Shown here: positions 31,543-41,884 of the stretch, one piece after another
Layout of the letters: every line of letters begins with the position of its first letter
Numbering within the stretch: position 1 is the stretch's first letter
Assembly (NCBI GenBank): GCA_964035015.1
Contig: CAXIUP010000007.1
Coordinates: forward strand, 275,501-339,500
From: Corallium rubrum
Lineage: Eukaryota; Cnidaria; Anthozoa; Scleralcyonacea; Coralliidae
DNA: 64,000 nucleotides
Direction: 5' to 3'
Notes under the pieces: model-generated
Databases searched by the model: none
What the model was told of the DNA's origin: nothing
The model's input: the letters and a program-made list of their open reading frames with translations, nothing else
Translations under genes and position numbers: made by a program

Positions 31543-32248
31543 TCCTAAGGGAAATCTTACCCAACATGTCAGACAAATTCACAACAGGGAAAGGAATTAC
31601 AGGTGTGAGGACTGTGGGAAAAAATTTAGTTCTAAGGGAAACCTTAGCCAACACGTCAGACAAATTCACAACAGGGAAAGAAATTACAGGTGTGAGGACT
31701 GTGGGACGACGTTCACGAGGGGGAATGATATGAGGAAACACCGTGGGAGAGTACACAGAGTACGCGGAGTACACGAAGTATGTGAACCCACCATCACAAC
31801 ATACACGAAGATTGAAACAAGAGTCGAGACTAAAACCTACATAACTGAAACAAAAATTGTCACCAAGAAAAATCGTGGGTCTAAGGGGGAAAGAGACGTT
31901 GAGGATACCCTACGCGGTTACACGATCGGATACATTAGGGAGAAGACGTTTGATGGGTTAACCGGGTTGGGTGGTGGTCTACTGAGGTATGACTTCGCGA
32001 TACCTGTGGGTTGTGGTTTTCTACTGATTGAGTACGACGGTAAACAACATTTCATACCCACCCGGTGGGGGAGTATGACCGCGGAAGAGGCTGAAAAATG
32101 TTTTGAGAAACTAAAACGACATGACAAAATGAAAAACGACTACGCCAGGCTACACAACTATCCCCTACTCAGGATTCCATACTACAGAAGCTATAAAACT
32201 TACGACTTAGTCAGAGAATTCCTGGTGGATAACGGACTGATTCACTGA
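31511..32248 (+). CDS. C2H2 zinc fingers joined to a PD-(D/E)XK-type nuclease
   Basis: 245 codons, intact. Residues 1-85 hold three C2H2 fingers (CGICGKKF..HVRQIH, CEDCGKKF..HVRQIH, CEDCGTTF..HRGRVH). Fingers 1 and 2 come from a near-identical tandem duplication of about 84 bases. A Thr/Lys/Glu-rich linker follows (95-125). The C-terminal domain has RYDFAIPV then LLIEYDGKQHF, giving Asp and E.DGKQH catalytic candidates, and later KNDYARLHNYPLLRIPYYR. That layout matches the VSR-like/very small restriction-type nucleases found in large DNA viruses (recalled). It may nick specific DNA during replication, resolution or competition. Overlap with the previous gene implies tight packing. Confidence 0.7.
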   Translation: MNCGICGKKFSPKGNLTQHVRQIHNRERNYRCEDCGKKFSSKGNLSQHVRQIHNRERNYRCEDCGTTFTRGNDMRKHRGRVHRVRGVHEVCEPTITTYTKIETRVETKTYITETKIVTKKNRGSKGERDVEDTLRGYTIGYIREKTFDGLTGLGGGLLRYDFAIPVGCGFLLIEYDGKQHFIPTRWGSMTAEEAEKCFEKLKRHDKMKNDYARLHNYPLLRIPYYRSYKTYDLVREFLVDNGLIH

Positions 32249-32266
32249 ATATCCATTAGTTTATAT

Positions 32267-32686
32267 ATGGATAGTGTGGTTGCTGGCGGACTGTTTAACG
32301 CCTTGGCCTTCGCGGGTGCTGGATTCCTGTTCTCAAAGTTAAATCACACCGGATATGAAGCTGAGATTAAGAGACACAACCACGCCCTTGAGCAGCTGGC
32401 CAGGGCAAAGGAGAAATGGTATGAAAGTGAAGTGGATAAGAAGGATAGGATACAGAGGTTAAGACAGGAACTGTCTGACGCCAACGCTGACATCAACACA
32501 ACGAACCACGCTCTGGATCTGCTGAAGGATAGGTTAAGGCAGGTTGAGGTCGCTGGGTCGTCCCGGCCAAAGCCTAAGCTATCTGATTATGACAAACCAT
32601 CGGGTGAGATGAAAGAGTATCAGACCCTGTTCATTGGGTCTGTTGGTTTGGTTGGTGGGTATCTGATGTCTAGGTTTGTTTTGTAA
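32267..32686 (+). CDS. Polinton coiled-coil tail-anchored protein, 139 aa
   Basis: Intact. A short hydrophobic N-terminus (VAGGLFNALAFAGAGFLFSK) is followed by a long charged helix, residues 30-95 (LEQLARAKEKWYESEVDKKD, RLRQELSDANADINTTNHAL), likely a coiled coil. A linker with LSDYDKPSGEMKEYQ and a C-terminal membrane segment follow, ending GYLMSRFVL. I recall the AKEKWYE..V.KKD..(R/K)LRQ(E/Q)LSDAN phrase from cnidarian Polintons, function unknown. The tail resembles that of the gene ending at 28389 (GYLFSKYVL). The start lies in TTAGTTTATATATG. Confidence 0.65.
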   Translation: MDSVVAGGLFNALAFAGAGFLFSKLNHTGYEAEIKRHNHALEQLARAKEKWYESEVDKKDRIQRLRQELSDANADINTTNHALDLLKDRLRQVEVAGSSRPKPKLSDYDKPSGEMKEYQTLFIGSVGLVGGYLMSRFVL

Positions 32687-32717
32687 GGCTTAGGGGGGGT
32701 TCTGAAGACCTGTTATA

Positions 32718-35700
32718 ATGTCTGTCTCCTGGTCGGACTTACCGAAAGGGCTTAAGGATTTATCACCCTCAGGCGTTGGGTGGGTCTGTAAGCAGATGGG
32801 GATTGAGTTAGTAGCCCCGGCTTGGGATCCACCCAGACGTAGTACGAAGTTGTGGTGTGAGGATTGTTCCAGATTCCGTGTGAAGGTGAGAACTGAGATG
32901 TATTCCTGTCCAGGATGTGGTGACACGAAATATGGATATGTTGTCGGGAGATATCGGGCGGCTCTTGGTCATAGAAGTAAGCATTCGAGAAATCATTGGA
33001 TGAGGAAGAGACTCATCAGAGTTGTCAGGGATACAGCTGTTGATATTGTTTTAGCCGACTTTTCCAAAGTTCTCCAAGTGATGAGAAGTAAGGGTTTGAT
33101 AAAAGGTCGTAACCTATCCAGATACAATTATTACATCATCAGATTGTGCTCAAGAAGAGGGATTAAGTTACTGGGTAACCTAAAAGATCCTAAAAAGGGA
33201 AAAATGAAGGACTTGTTTGATAACAATCTGTTCGGGATTGTGTATAAGGAACTTGGTTGGGACCGTACCCCGGACAAGTTCTACACCAAGTGGTTTGGAC
33301 AACACCTAACGGAATGTGACCACCCTGTTATAATAATGGACCCAGATGTCATGATCCACCAGGACGACGACTTAGACCCTGACATGTTTGACTATTCCGA
33401 TGATATAGACCCCCGTCTCTACGAGAGACTAATCGGTTACGACATAAATCAGTTAGACAGAGCCCTGAGGGGTAAAACTAAGTCGTTCAGTTGTGCTGTA
33501 GTGTCCCAGTACCCACTGGAACAGGTAAACGCTCTTAGGAATGACGTGGTACGGTTACTACGTCGGGAGCTGACTGAGATGAGGGGGTTGAAGTTCGCTG
33601 AAACGCTGGTTGTGACGCTTGAGAAGGGGGTGTCCGGCGGAACAACTTATAAGACGGCTCACTTCAACAGCCACATCAAGACTATAATCAACGGTAATGA
33701 GATCGGTCAGGACGTTGACACCGCGAATGAGGAGGTGGTGGCTAGAATAGCCCGATGGATAAGCGAGGGATCTGGCTGGACAGTAAACTCAGTGGATGGT
33801 CACTACGTTAATCTGACTGTGTACAGTCCACTGGAAGGCTCCAGTTATGTTGACCTCCCTAAGGAGCTGAAGAATAGTCGGAAGGGGTTGATCAACGTTA
33901 AAAATAATGATGATAGGTGTTTTATGTGGTGTCATCTGGCTCATAAGTTTGCTGTCCCAAAAGACCCACAAAGGGTCACAAAGTACTGGGACCATGTTGG
34001 CGACTTGGATTATGGTGGAATCAGCTTCCCTGTGACTCAAAAACAGTACAACCGGGTGGAGAAACAGAATGAGATACGTATCAACGTCTTTGGTTATGAG
34101 GATGGGTTAACCTTTCCGGTTTACGTATCAGAGGAAAGGTTCACCGACCTCATGAACCTCCTGATTATAACCAACGAAAACAACAAACATTACGTCCTCA
34201 TCAGGGACTTTGATAGGTTTATGTACAACAAAACAAAACATAAGAGGAGAAAACACTTCTGTGTTTACTGCCTCCAATGTTTCAGTGCAACGGAGATTCT
34301 GGAAAAACATCAGACTGTGTGTATCAGTGTGAATGGTAAACAAGCCGTCAGGATGCCTGAAAAGGGTAAGAACGTGCTGAGGTACAATAATTTCCACAAA
34401 CAGTTAAACGTTCCGTTTGTTGTGTACGCTGACTTCGAGGCGATCACGGAAAAGGTCGACAGACCGGAGGTGTTGGAGTCAGACCGAGAGGAGAAAGAGA
34501 AAAAACCATACATGGAGAGGTACCAAAAACATACTGATTGTGGTTATGGGTATAAGGTTGTCTGTTGTTATGACGACAGATACAGCAAACCTGTTCAGGT
34601 GTATAGAGGCCCTGGTGCTGTCAACAAGTTCATTGGAAAGATGTTGGAAGAAGTGGAGTACTGTAAGGGTATTCGGAAAGAGCACTTCAACCAGGATATG
34701 ATTCTGACTGATTCCGACAGGGCGGACTTCAGAGACGCTATAAAGTGTCACATCTGTGGTCTGGAGTATGGGGAAAGGGATGTTAGGGTCCGGGACCACT
34801 GCCATGTGACGGGAAGATATCGGGGATCGGCCCATCAGCTTTGTAACAGAAATCATAGATTAACTGATAAGATACCAGTCATCTTACACAACCTGAGGGG
34901 TTATGATAGTCATCTCATCATGGGGGAGATTGGGAAGTTCGGACAGGAAATTAATGTCATTCCGAATAATATGGAGAAGTACATGGCCCTCATGTTAGGT
35001 AAAAACCTTGTGTTTCTGGACAGTTTTCAGTTCATGGGTAGTTCATTGGAAAAATTGGTTGGAAATCTCCCGGGGGACGCCTTTAGATACACAGCTGAAG
35101 AATTTGGTGAGAGGTCGGACCTGATGAGGACGAAGGGTGTTTACCCCTATGACTACATGGACAACTTCAGTCGGTTTGAGGAAATGGGGTTACCACCAAA
35201 GAGTGAGTTCTACAGTGTGTTGAATGATGAGGAGATATCAGACACCGATTACCAACACGCTTTGAAGGTTTGGGGGTCGTTTGGAATGAGGACAATGGGG
35301 GACTACCATGACGTGTACCTGAAATCGGATGTGTTGTTGTTAGCTGACGTCTTTGAGAACTTTAGGAAGACCTGTGTTCAGTACTATAAGCTGGACCCCT
35401 GCCACTACTTCACCTCACCTGGTTGGCATGGGACGCTATGCTGAAAATGACTGGGATTACGTTGGAGCTGATGACTGACATCGACATGTTCCAGTTCATT
35501 GAGAAAGGATTGAGAGGTGGTGTTAGTTACATAGCCAACAGATATGGGAAAGCAAACAACCCATACATGAAGGGGTATAGTGAGGACGAGGCTGTGAAGT
35601 ATATAAGAGGCTGTGAAGTATATAATGTATCTGGACGCCAATAATCTGTATGGTTGGGCCATGAGTCAGTGCCTTCCGACTGGTAAATTCAGGTGGATGA

Positions 35701-38700
35701 GTGAATCTAAGCTGAAAAACCTAGCCTGGGAACTTCCGGAGAATGACAGTCGGACTGGAATGATACTTGAGGTTGATCTTGAGTATCCTGATGAATTTCA
35801 CGACCTACACAACGACTATCCGTTAGCCCCTGAAAAGGTGGGAATACGGGAAGATATGTTGTCGGAGTATTGTTTTAAGATTAAGGAAAAGTTCGGAGTC
35901 AGCGTTGATGGTGTCAGTAAGTTGGTAACCAACCTGATGGGGAAGGAAAGGTATGTCGTCCACTACAGAAACCTACAGCTGTACGTCAGACTTGGGATGA
36001 GGGTGAAGAAAGTTCACCGAGTTTTGTTGTTCAATCAATCCCCTTGGCTGAGGCAGTACATCGGCTTCAACAGGGTGAAGAGAACCGCCGCCAGGAACGC
36101 CTTTGAAAAGCAGGGGCGGATCTAGAGGGGTGCAACAGGTGCTATAGCACCAGTCAGATTTTTGCAAAAAAATGATGCGAATTATTATCAGTCATTCGCC
36201 ACAGCATTTGTATTCAATGCGCCCGCGATCCTATCTAGTCAGCTCTCACCCTTTGAAATTGTAAAACATAATATCTCTGTTTACATGAAGTATCGTTTGA
36301 CCTGCCAAAGCCATCGATGCCAAACATCTCTCGCTGCAGCGGTGCTGCACCAGTGCACCAGGGGGGAACTGCCGCTTGCACCCCTGAATCTATTTATAAC
36401 AACAGTCTGTGCTATTTTTAGAAACAGAGCACCCATGAAGGTAGGTGCCAGCCAATCAGAAGGGCGGAATCAGATGCAGTTTAAGGGGGGAGCCGCGATT
36501 TGCTACCCTCAGCGCTGTCATAATTTATATTTATTACGTAATAATTTTTGTTTCGGACTACGGTTAATCTTATGTAAGACTTAGACTATTGCACGCTGTG
36601 TCTTGTCTACTCGAGATTTCTTTCAGTTTCACTGTGAGTGTTGATCGTTTTACGATCGGATGGCCTCCAAAAACGTATTGCAGCAATTGCGGAATATACT
36701 CAATGGGAGCTTTTCTTCTGCGGAAAGAGAGGAAAAATGATCTTTGCTTGGATGTGCGCGGATTGTCGATATGGAGAGGAAGAAGGCTGTTGATAGTCGT
36801 GTTCGTTCCTTGAGCGTATGCCAGTTTGCGAGATTCCAATTTCCAAATAGTGAAGAATCACACTGTTTTAACTATTACCCAGTAAGGTAAGCATATATTT
36901 GTATTGATTTCAATAAAATATCTTATGAATAATAGATAGTTATGTAAAGTAAGTAGCGTCATCATGTCATGAATAACTTATAAAGAATATCGCTGTCCAG
37001 TCGCCATGTTTGGAAATGCAACTGTCGAGTGTTAATAGATACTATAAGATCTAGCGCTTTTTCAGTCTTGCTTTGTATCATTTTTTTCTTAGTATTTAAT
37101 TAATAGTCTTACTTTAGCTTCATATATTCATCTAGCTAGTTCACATGTGCTCTGTGAATGGTTTATTGTATAGGTTAAATCTAAAAGATTAAAGAATCTA
37201 CCTATAATTATATCATCTAATGCCTTTAATTATGTTAAGATAATATTATAGGTAGATTCTTTAAAGTTATAATGATTAATCTTTATTTTTAGTTTATAAT
37301 ATTTTGTTTGAAGCTTTGAATTTGATGATCATGTCGATGATGTTCATGAATATTTTTTGAATATTTTTCTATTTGTGTGTTAATATCTGTTATCATGCCA
37401 TTGATAATTATTTACAAAATTACTTCAATAACTTAACTGAATTTAAACTTTAGAGAAATTCATTTAAATTGAAAAATCCTTTAATTATTATTTTTTGATC
37501 CTATAATACTTGTTCTAGAACTTCGGGTGATGGTAACTGCCTGTACAAGTACTGTTCTGCTGCTTATTTTACTTATTTATTAACTGGTGGAACTGTCTCA
37601 AGTGCTGTGCTGCTGTTTACCCTACTTGTTTATTATCTGATGGAACTTCGTGCCCACAGCTAGTAAATCCCTTACCTCTTGCAAACATGGAAAAATACTA
37701 GTATAAATTTATTTTGATATATTACAGTAATAAGTATAGATAAAATTCTAATTGATCAATAGAAAATTGCAAATTCTAGATTTTTAAGTCCTATATATGT
37801 ACTGGTTAAAATTTGTAAAAAAAGTAAAGGGATAACTGGGATAAAGTCACTCACAGAATGCAGGAAATGCTGTCTCTGGGGTTTGAAGTTTCAAAATTTT
37901 TCGGGGGGGCATGCCCCCGGACCCCCCTAGAATGGTGTCATCACTAATTTGCTACAGTCAGATTTTGGTCTAGATCCGCCCCTGAAAAGGACTTCTTCAA
38001 GCTGATGAACAACAGCGTCTTCGGTAAAACAATGGAGAATTTGAGAAAGCGTGTGGATGTTGGGTTGGTCACGTGTGAAGAAAAGCTGTTGAGGTTGGCT
38101 TCCAAACCAACCTTCGTATCCGCTGAAATATTCAACGAAAACCTTGTTGCCGTTCACAAAATTAAAGAAGTTCTTACGCTAAACCGACCGGCTTACGTTG
38201 GTATGTGTATTCTCGATCTGTCAAAAACACTAATGTATGATTTCCATTACAACTATGTGTTAGAGAAATATGGAAGCAAGGCTAAGCTACTGTTCACGGA
38301 TACGGACAGTTTGACATATGAGATTGAAACAGAAGACGTTTACAAAGACTTCTGGGCTGATAAAGGTATCTTTGACAATTCGGACTATCCAGAGAGCTCG
38401 AAGTACCACAATAAGTCAAACAAAAAAGTCATTGGAAAGATGAAGGATGAAGCGGCTGGCGTTCCCATAACCGAATTCGTTGGTCTTAGAAGTAAAATGT
38501 ATTCGTATTTAAAAGAAGATGGAACAGGTGGCAAAACCGCGAAGGGAATCAAAAAAAGTGTTACGGAGAAACAAATACGACACGAGAACTACAAAGACAC
38601 ATTATTTGGTAAGAAGCATGCAACTGTTCCAGAAAATGAAAACAATCCAAAGTGTGAAACATGAGTTAGGTAGTTATGAGATAAATAAGGTGTCACTCTC

Positions 38701-38773
38701 ATGCTTTGATGATAAGAGATACCTGCTGGAAGACGGGATTAGTTCCTACGCGTACGGACATAAGAATATTTAA
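32718..38773 (+). pseudogene. protein-primed DNA polymerase B of the Polinton, broken
   Basis: It starts in GTTATAATG. The N-terminal region has a zinc-ribbon-like pair (WCEDC / SCPGCG), and the family phrase GLINVKNNDDRCFMWCHL lies near 33880. A CxxC-type finger is near 34260 and an HNH/endonuclease VII-like knot (VRDHCHVTGRYRGSAHQLCN) near 34790-34850. Exonuclease motifs DFEA (34430), LRGYDSH (34890) and YLKSDVLLLADV (35320) are followed by palm motif A DANNLYGWAM (35632). Palm motif B lies near 38010 and motif C DTDS near 38300, beyond an insertion. Breaks: a frameshift at about 35425-35444, a 19-base tandem duplication at 35590-35626, the insertion at 36111-37984, and a frameshift near 38640. 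It would copy the element from a protein primer. Confidence 0.9.
36111..37984. mobile_element. hAT-type non-autonomous element inside the polymerase gene
   Basis: 1874 bases with inverted ends CAGGGGCGGATCTAGA and TCTAGATCCGCCCCTG. AAAAG stands on both sides (36106-36110 and 37985-37989), a 5-base duplication. The right subterminal GGGGGGGCATGCCCCCGGACC resembles that of the element at 42759-43458. Frames inside are short and match no transposase. The ends are hAT-like, but hAT elements normally make 8-base duplications, so the class is less certain than the borders. Confidence 0.75.
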
Positions 38774-38817
38774 TCAAAACCGACAATTAGTCTACAGTAA
38801 GCAAGACAGCCTAAAAG

Positions 38818-39112
38818 CTGAGCCGATTGTAGCTGACAAAAGCCGACCGTGGCCAACAAAAGCCGATCGTAGTCAGCGGAAACCGATTGTGCTATCGAAA
38901 ACCGATTGTAGCCATCGAAAACCGATTACAGCTGATAAAAGCTGATTGTAGTCAACAGAAACCGATTGTAGCCGACAAAAGCCGGTTGCAGCTGACAAAA
39001 GCCGATTGTAGTCAACAAAAACCGATTACAGCTGGCAAAAGCTGATTGTGGCTAACAAAAGCCGATTGTATCCAACATAAACCGATTACAACTGACAAAA
39101 GCCGACCGTAGC
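38818..39112. repeat. 21-base minisatellite after the polymerase gene
   Basis: About fourteen imperfect units of (A)GCCGATTGTAGC(T/C)GACAAA. It fills the gap between the polymerase stop and the converging gene at 39151. Because the unit is a multiple of three, a frame (38706-38945) stays open through part of it, but this looks incidental. Confidence 0.8.
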
Positions 39113-39150
39113 CGGTAAGGTATATATTTTTACCCACTTATGTTTGTAGA

Positions 39151-39897
39151 TTACTCTCTCTTAGTGTAACGATAGGAAAGTAATCCAGCCGCCATGATAA
39201 ACACTATTAAATATTCCCCAGTGAAAACAATTACCTTACCACCAGCTGTTTGTATTTCTGTCCACGGTACCGTGTCTCTTCTCTCCGATGGATGTAACTT
39301 TTCCCATTTCTTAGCCTGATGAACTATATCAGATCCCTTCCTGGTCAAACCTACAGACAGACTAGTTACTAATGCAACCGCTCCCAGACCAATGGCAGTT
39401 ATAATTCCGGCTTTCCTCAGTTTCTTATTTAGGTTAGCCTTAGTCCACTCATCATAGTGTGTTCTAATACCATCCCTTAGTAGATCATCATCCTCCCCAG
39501 TTAAAGCCCGTCCGATTGTTCGGAAATCACCTCCCAAATATTTTACAGAATAATCGATAACTAAACCAGACTCACTAAACTCCCTGGATATACTTAATAT
39601 GTTATTATCAATCAGATAGTCAACAAACAGTGGGTCAGTGCATTGTGGTTCCAGTTCTAGTATATTTGTAAAAAAGTCCTCACAGTTTCCATATGCAGCT
39701 CTTCTTCTTATCCTCTCAGTTCTGTCCTCTGACACATTATTCACAATGGGGCCATCAATAGAGTGATCAAACCCAACACTATTATACTCTAAAAAGTCTT
39801 CCAAAGCATCAGTACCCCCAAAATCTGTTTCCTCCTGATCATCTTCAGGGTTCGGGTCATAATCCGGATCTAATGGTTTAAGTTCAATTTCCTCCAT
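39151..39897 (-). CDS. Polinton membrane protein next to the right TIR, 248 aa
   Basis: Start chosen at 39897 (MEEIELKPLDP, ATG in TTTTAATATG). A longer frame to 39978 would begin inside the TIR. Residues 1-45 are very acidic (PDYDPNPEDDQEETDFGG), 50-150 are mixed, and one hydrophobic segment (ITAIGLGAVALVTSLSVGLT, about 168-187) is followed by a second near the end (VIVFTGEYLIVFIMAAGLLS). The acidic-head and C-terminal-membrane design mirrors the 406-residue gene at 23908-25128. There is no known domain. It is the only gene between polymerase and right TIR and points away from the TIR. Confidence 0.55.
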   Translation of the reverse strand: MEEIELKPLDPDYDPNPEDDQEETDFGGTDALEDFLEYNSVGFDHSIDGPIVNNVSEDRTERIRRRAAYGNCEDFFTNILELEPQCTDPLFVDYLIDNNILSISREFSESGLVIDYSVKYLGGDFRTIGRALTGEDDDLLRDGIRTHYDEWTKANLNKKLRKAGIITAIGLGAVALVTSLSVGLTRKGSDIVHQAKKWEKLHPSERRDTVPWTEIQTAGGKVIVFTGEYLIVFIMAAGLLSYRYTKRE

Positions 39898-39912
39898 ATT
39901 AAAATTGTCAAG

Positions 39913-40623
39913 ATTACAAAAAGATAAGCTGTTAAAAAGTGACGTTGGTAAAGTTGTGGCTATAATCACGCCGTACATACCATGTCTCGGACTGTTATCC
40001 GGAGGTATAACTGTGGGAAAACATGTGTATCAACACAAAACAAAAGTATCTGAACAGAAACCGGAAACCAAACCAAACCAAAACCAAAACCAAAACCAAA
40101 ACCAAAACCAAAACCAAAACCAAAACCAAAACCAAAACCAAAACCAAAACCAAAACCAAAACCAAAACCAAAACCAGAACTTTAATTTATGGGTTAAAAG
40201 ATGATTGGCCGTCCCCTGTCACCTGCACATAACGAAATTTACATACGGCTGAGTCGCCTGCGGTTAACCCCCGTGGCAACTACTCGTATGAGATCTGTTG
40301 TGTTTTATTATATCAAATCCGACAAAAACGTTCGGAAAGGGGAAAAATCTCCCGTACTTCCCAAAACCCATTTTCCCGTCTGCTTATACTCTGAAAAGTG
40401 GGAAAACAACCCACCCTTTCAAACATCCTTTCCTGATGAATTCTAGCATTATTTTTTTTGGTTAAGGTCTCTTTTCCTCCCGTTTGCTTATACTTCAAAA
40501 AATTTAAAAAAACAGCTTACCGTTTCAAACAACCCTCCTCGCCGAATTCTAACATTTTGGGGCTGTTTTTGGCAAAAAAAAATAATGCGCCGGTAGCCTC
40601 ACATTCTATAGTACTCATATGCT
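39913..40623 (-). repeat. right terminal inverted repeat of the Polinton
   Basis: Inverse of 20980-21608. It holds about eighteen CCAAAA hexamers (40060-40180). A segment of about 31 bases near 39982-40015 is absent from the left copy. A plus frame (39905-40204) reads the same peptide as the C-terminus of the gene at 21440-22033, but stays in a different frame after that segment. The end is TACTCATATGCT at 40612-40623. Confidence 0.9.
40060..40180. repeat. CCAAAA hexamer array in the right TIR
   Basis: About eighteen near-perfect CCAAAA units; frames through it give Asn-Gln or Lys-Thr repeats only. Confidence 0.9.
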
Positions 40624-40739
40624 CTCACGTGTCATCTAGAATGGACAATAATTATTAATTTTTAAATGCCCTTAATAACTTAACAATAATGCATAAGTCT
40701 AGCCCTTCACTTAAACTCCAACCCAATCCCAAGCCCCGC

Positions 40740-41720
40740 CCCAACCCTAGTCTTAACTCTAATCTTAAAATGACAATTTTATAGGTAAATTTGGAAAAAC
40801 AGGAAACCCGATCGCTAATCGCATTGTTAAAAGAATGTGATAATATATCGCTTTCGTTCTAATCTTTACTACGTTAGACTCTGGTAACACATGGATTGAT
40901 TTGTCTCAACAATGATCAACGCGCTTTTTGAATAAGTATTGTATACGCCTACATGTAACTCAAGCAGTACCAAGTACAGTTGATTTTTGATTTTCTGCGT
41001 ATATACAGACAATCGACATCTTGCCCGAGGGCCTAACATGTCAACAGTACACTTGAAACATTAGTTCAAAACATGAAACGCGGTCCCTATAATCGCATTA
41101 AAACATATGATACTTATATCGCTTTTTTCGAATTAAAGCATTAGAGCCGGCGCAAAGCAGCCTGAAAATTTCTGCTTGTGAATTATAGTTAAACATCTCA
41201 GTCCAGCGCTTATCATGCTAACACTTCAAACATGAATTCAAAGGCTATTGACTCAGGTTTCAGAAATACTGATTGGAACGGTTTAACACTCTTGTCTGAG
41301 CAAAAGCGTTATAAATTGACTACACCCTTCTGCCTTCTTTTTCCCTTCAACATGTACTGTTACGTCTCACCTATAGAAATAACAATAATCGTTAAGTTCT
41401 AACGATTAACCGCAATCTGGCAATCTCTAAGCCCTATACTAAAATGTTTGAACTCACGGTTTGGTAAATAATCGGCAAAAACAGGAAACGCGGACGCTAA
41501 TCGCATTGTTAAAGAATATGATATTTTTTATGTTTTATATGTCTATGTTTTAGACTCTGGTAACATATGCATTGATGCGTCTCAATAAATCGATGTTCAA
41601 CGCGTTTTTTTAATAAGTATTGAATACGTCTACATGTAACATAAACAGTGCCAAGCACGGTGGATTTCTGCGTGTAAACCTATAACATCTTGGCCGAGCG
41701 CCTAACACGTAAACACTTCA
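40740..41720. repeat. diverged tandem duplication in non-coding DNA
   Basis: The block at 40790-41030 (AACAGGAAACCCGATCGCTAATC, TTAGACTCTGGTAACA, CGCCTACATGTAAC) recurs at 41480-41710 with substitutions. A partial third copy lies near 41075-41140. No coding potential is seen between the Polinton and 41880. Confidence 0.6.
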
Positions 41721-41884
41721 AACATTTAATAGTTAAAAGGGTTATAAGAGTATAAGCACCTTGTATGGTTTGATTAATTACGTGATGCTGAAATGAACAC
41801 AAGAAAGTATTGCATGTGAATATGCAGTCACCGTGCGCTTGTATTTATAGTATAAAACAACAGTACATACATACATGTACATAA

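Larger units (their letters stand above)
20980..40623. mobile_element. Polinton/Maverick DNA transposon (virus-like), near complete
   Basis: A 19.6 kb unit bounded by inverted repeats beginning AGCATATGAGTA and ending TACTCATATGCT. Between them lies a standard Polinton set: protein-primed DNA polymerase B, retroviral-type integrase with chromodomain, FtsK/HerA-type packaging ATPase, a capsid protein of the double-jelly-roll kind and a penton-like partner. Accessory genes are also present. Genes 21440-26935 run minus; most of 26955-38773 runs plus, and 29671-30414 and 39151-39897 run minus. At least four core genes are broken, so this copy is not autonomous. A 6-base target duplication, usual for the family, is not visible at these borders (CATATC left, CTCACG right). 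Confidence 0.9.

Noticed and set aside
36162-36584. 140-codon ORF inside the insertion in the polymerase gene
   Set aside because: No hAT transposase motif or other domain, and ordinary non-coding composition.
20974-40629. Polinton 6-base target-site duplication
   Set aside because: The flanks read CATATC and CTCACG and do not match; the inverted similarity instead belongs to the TIR ends.
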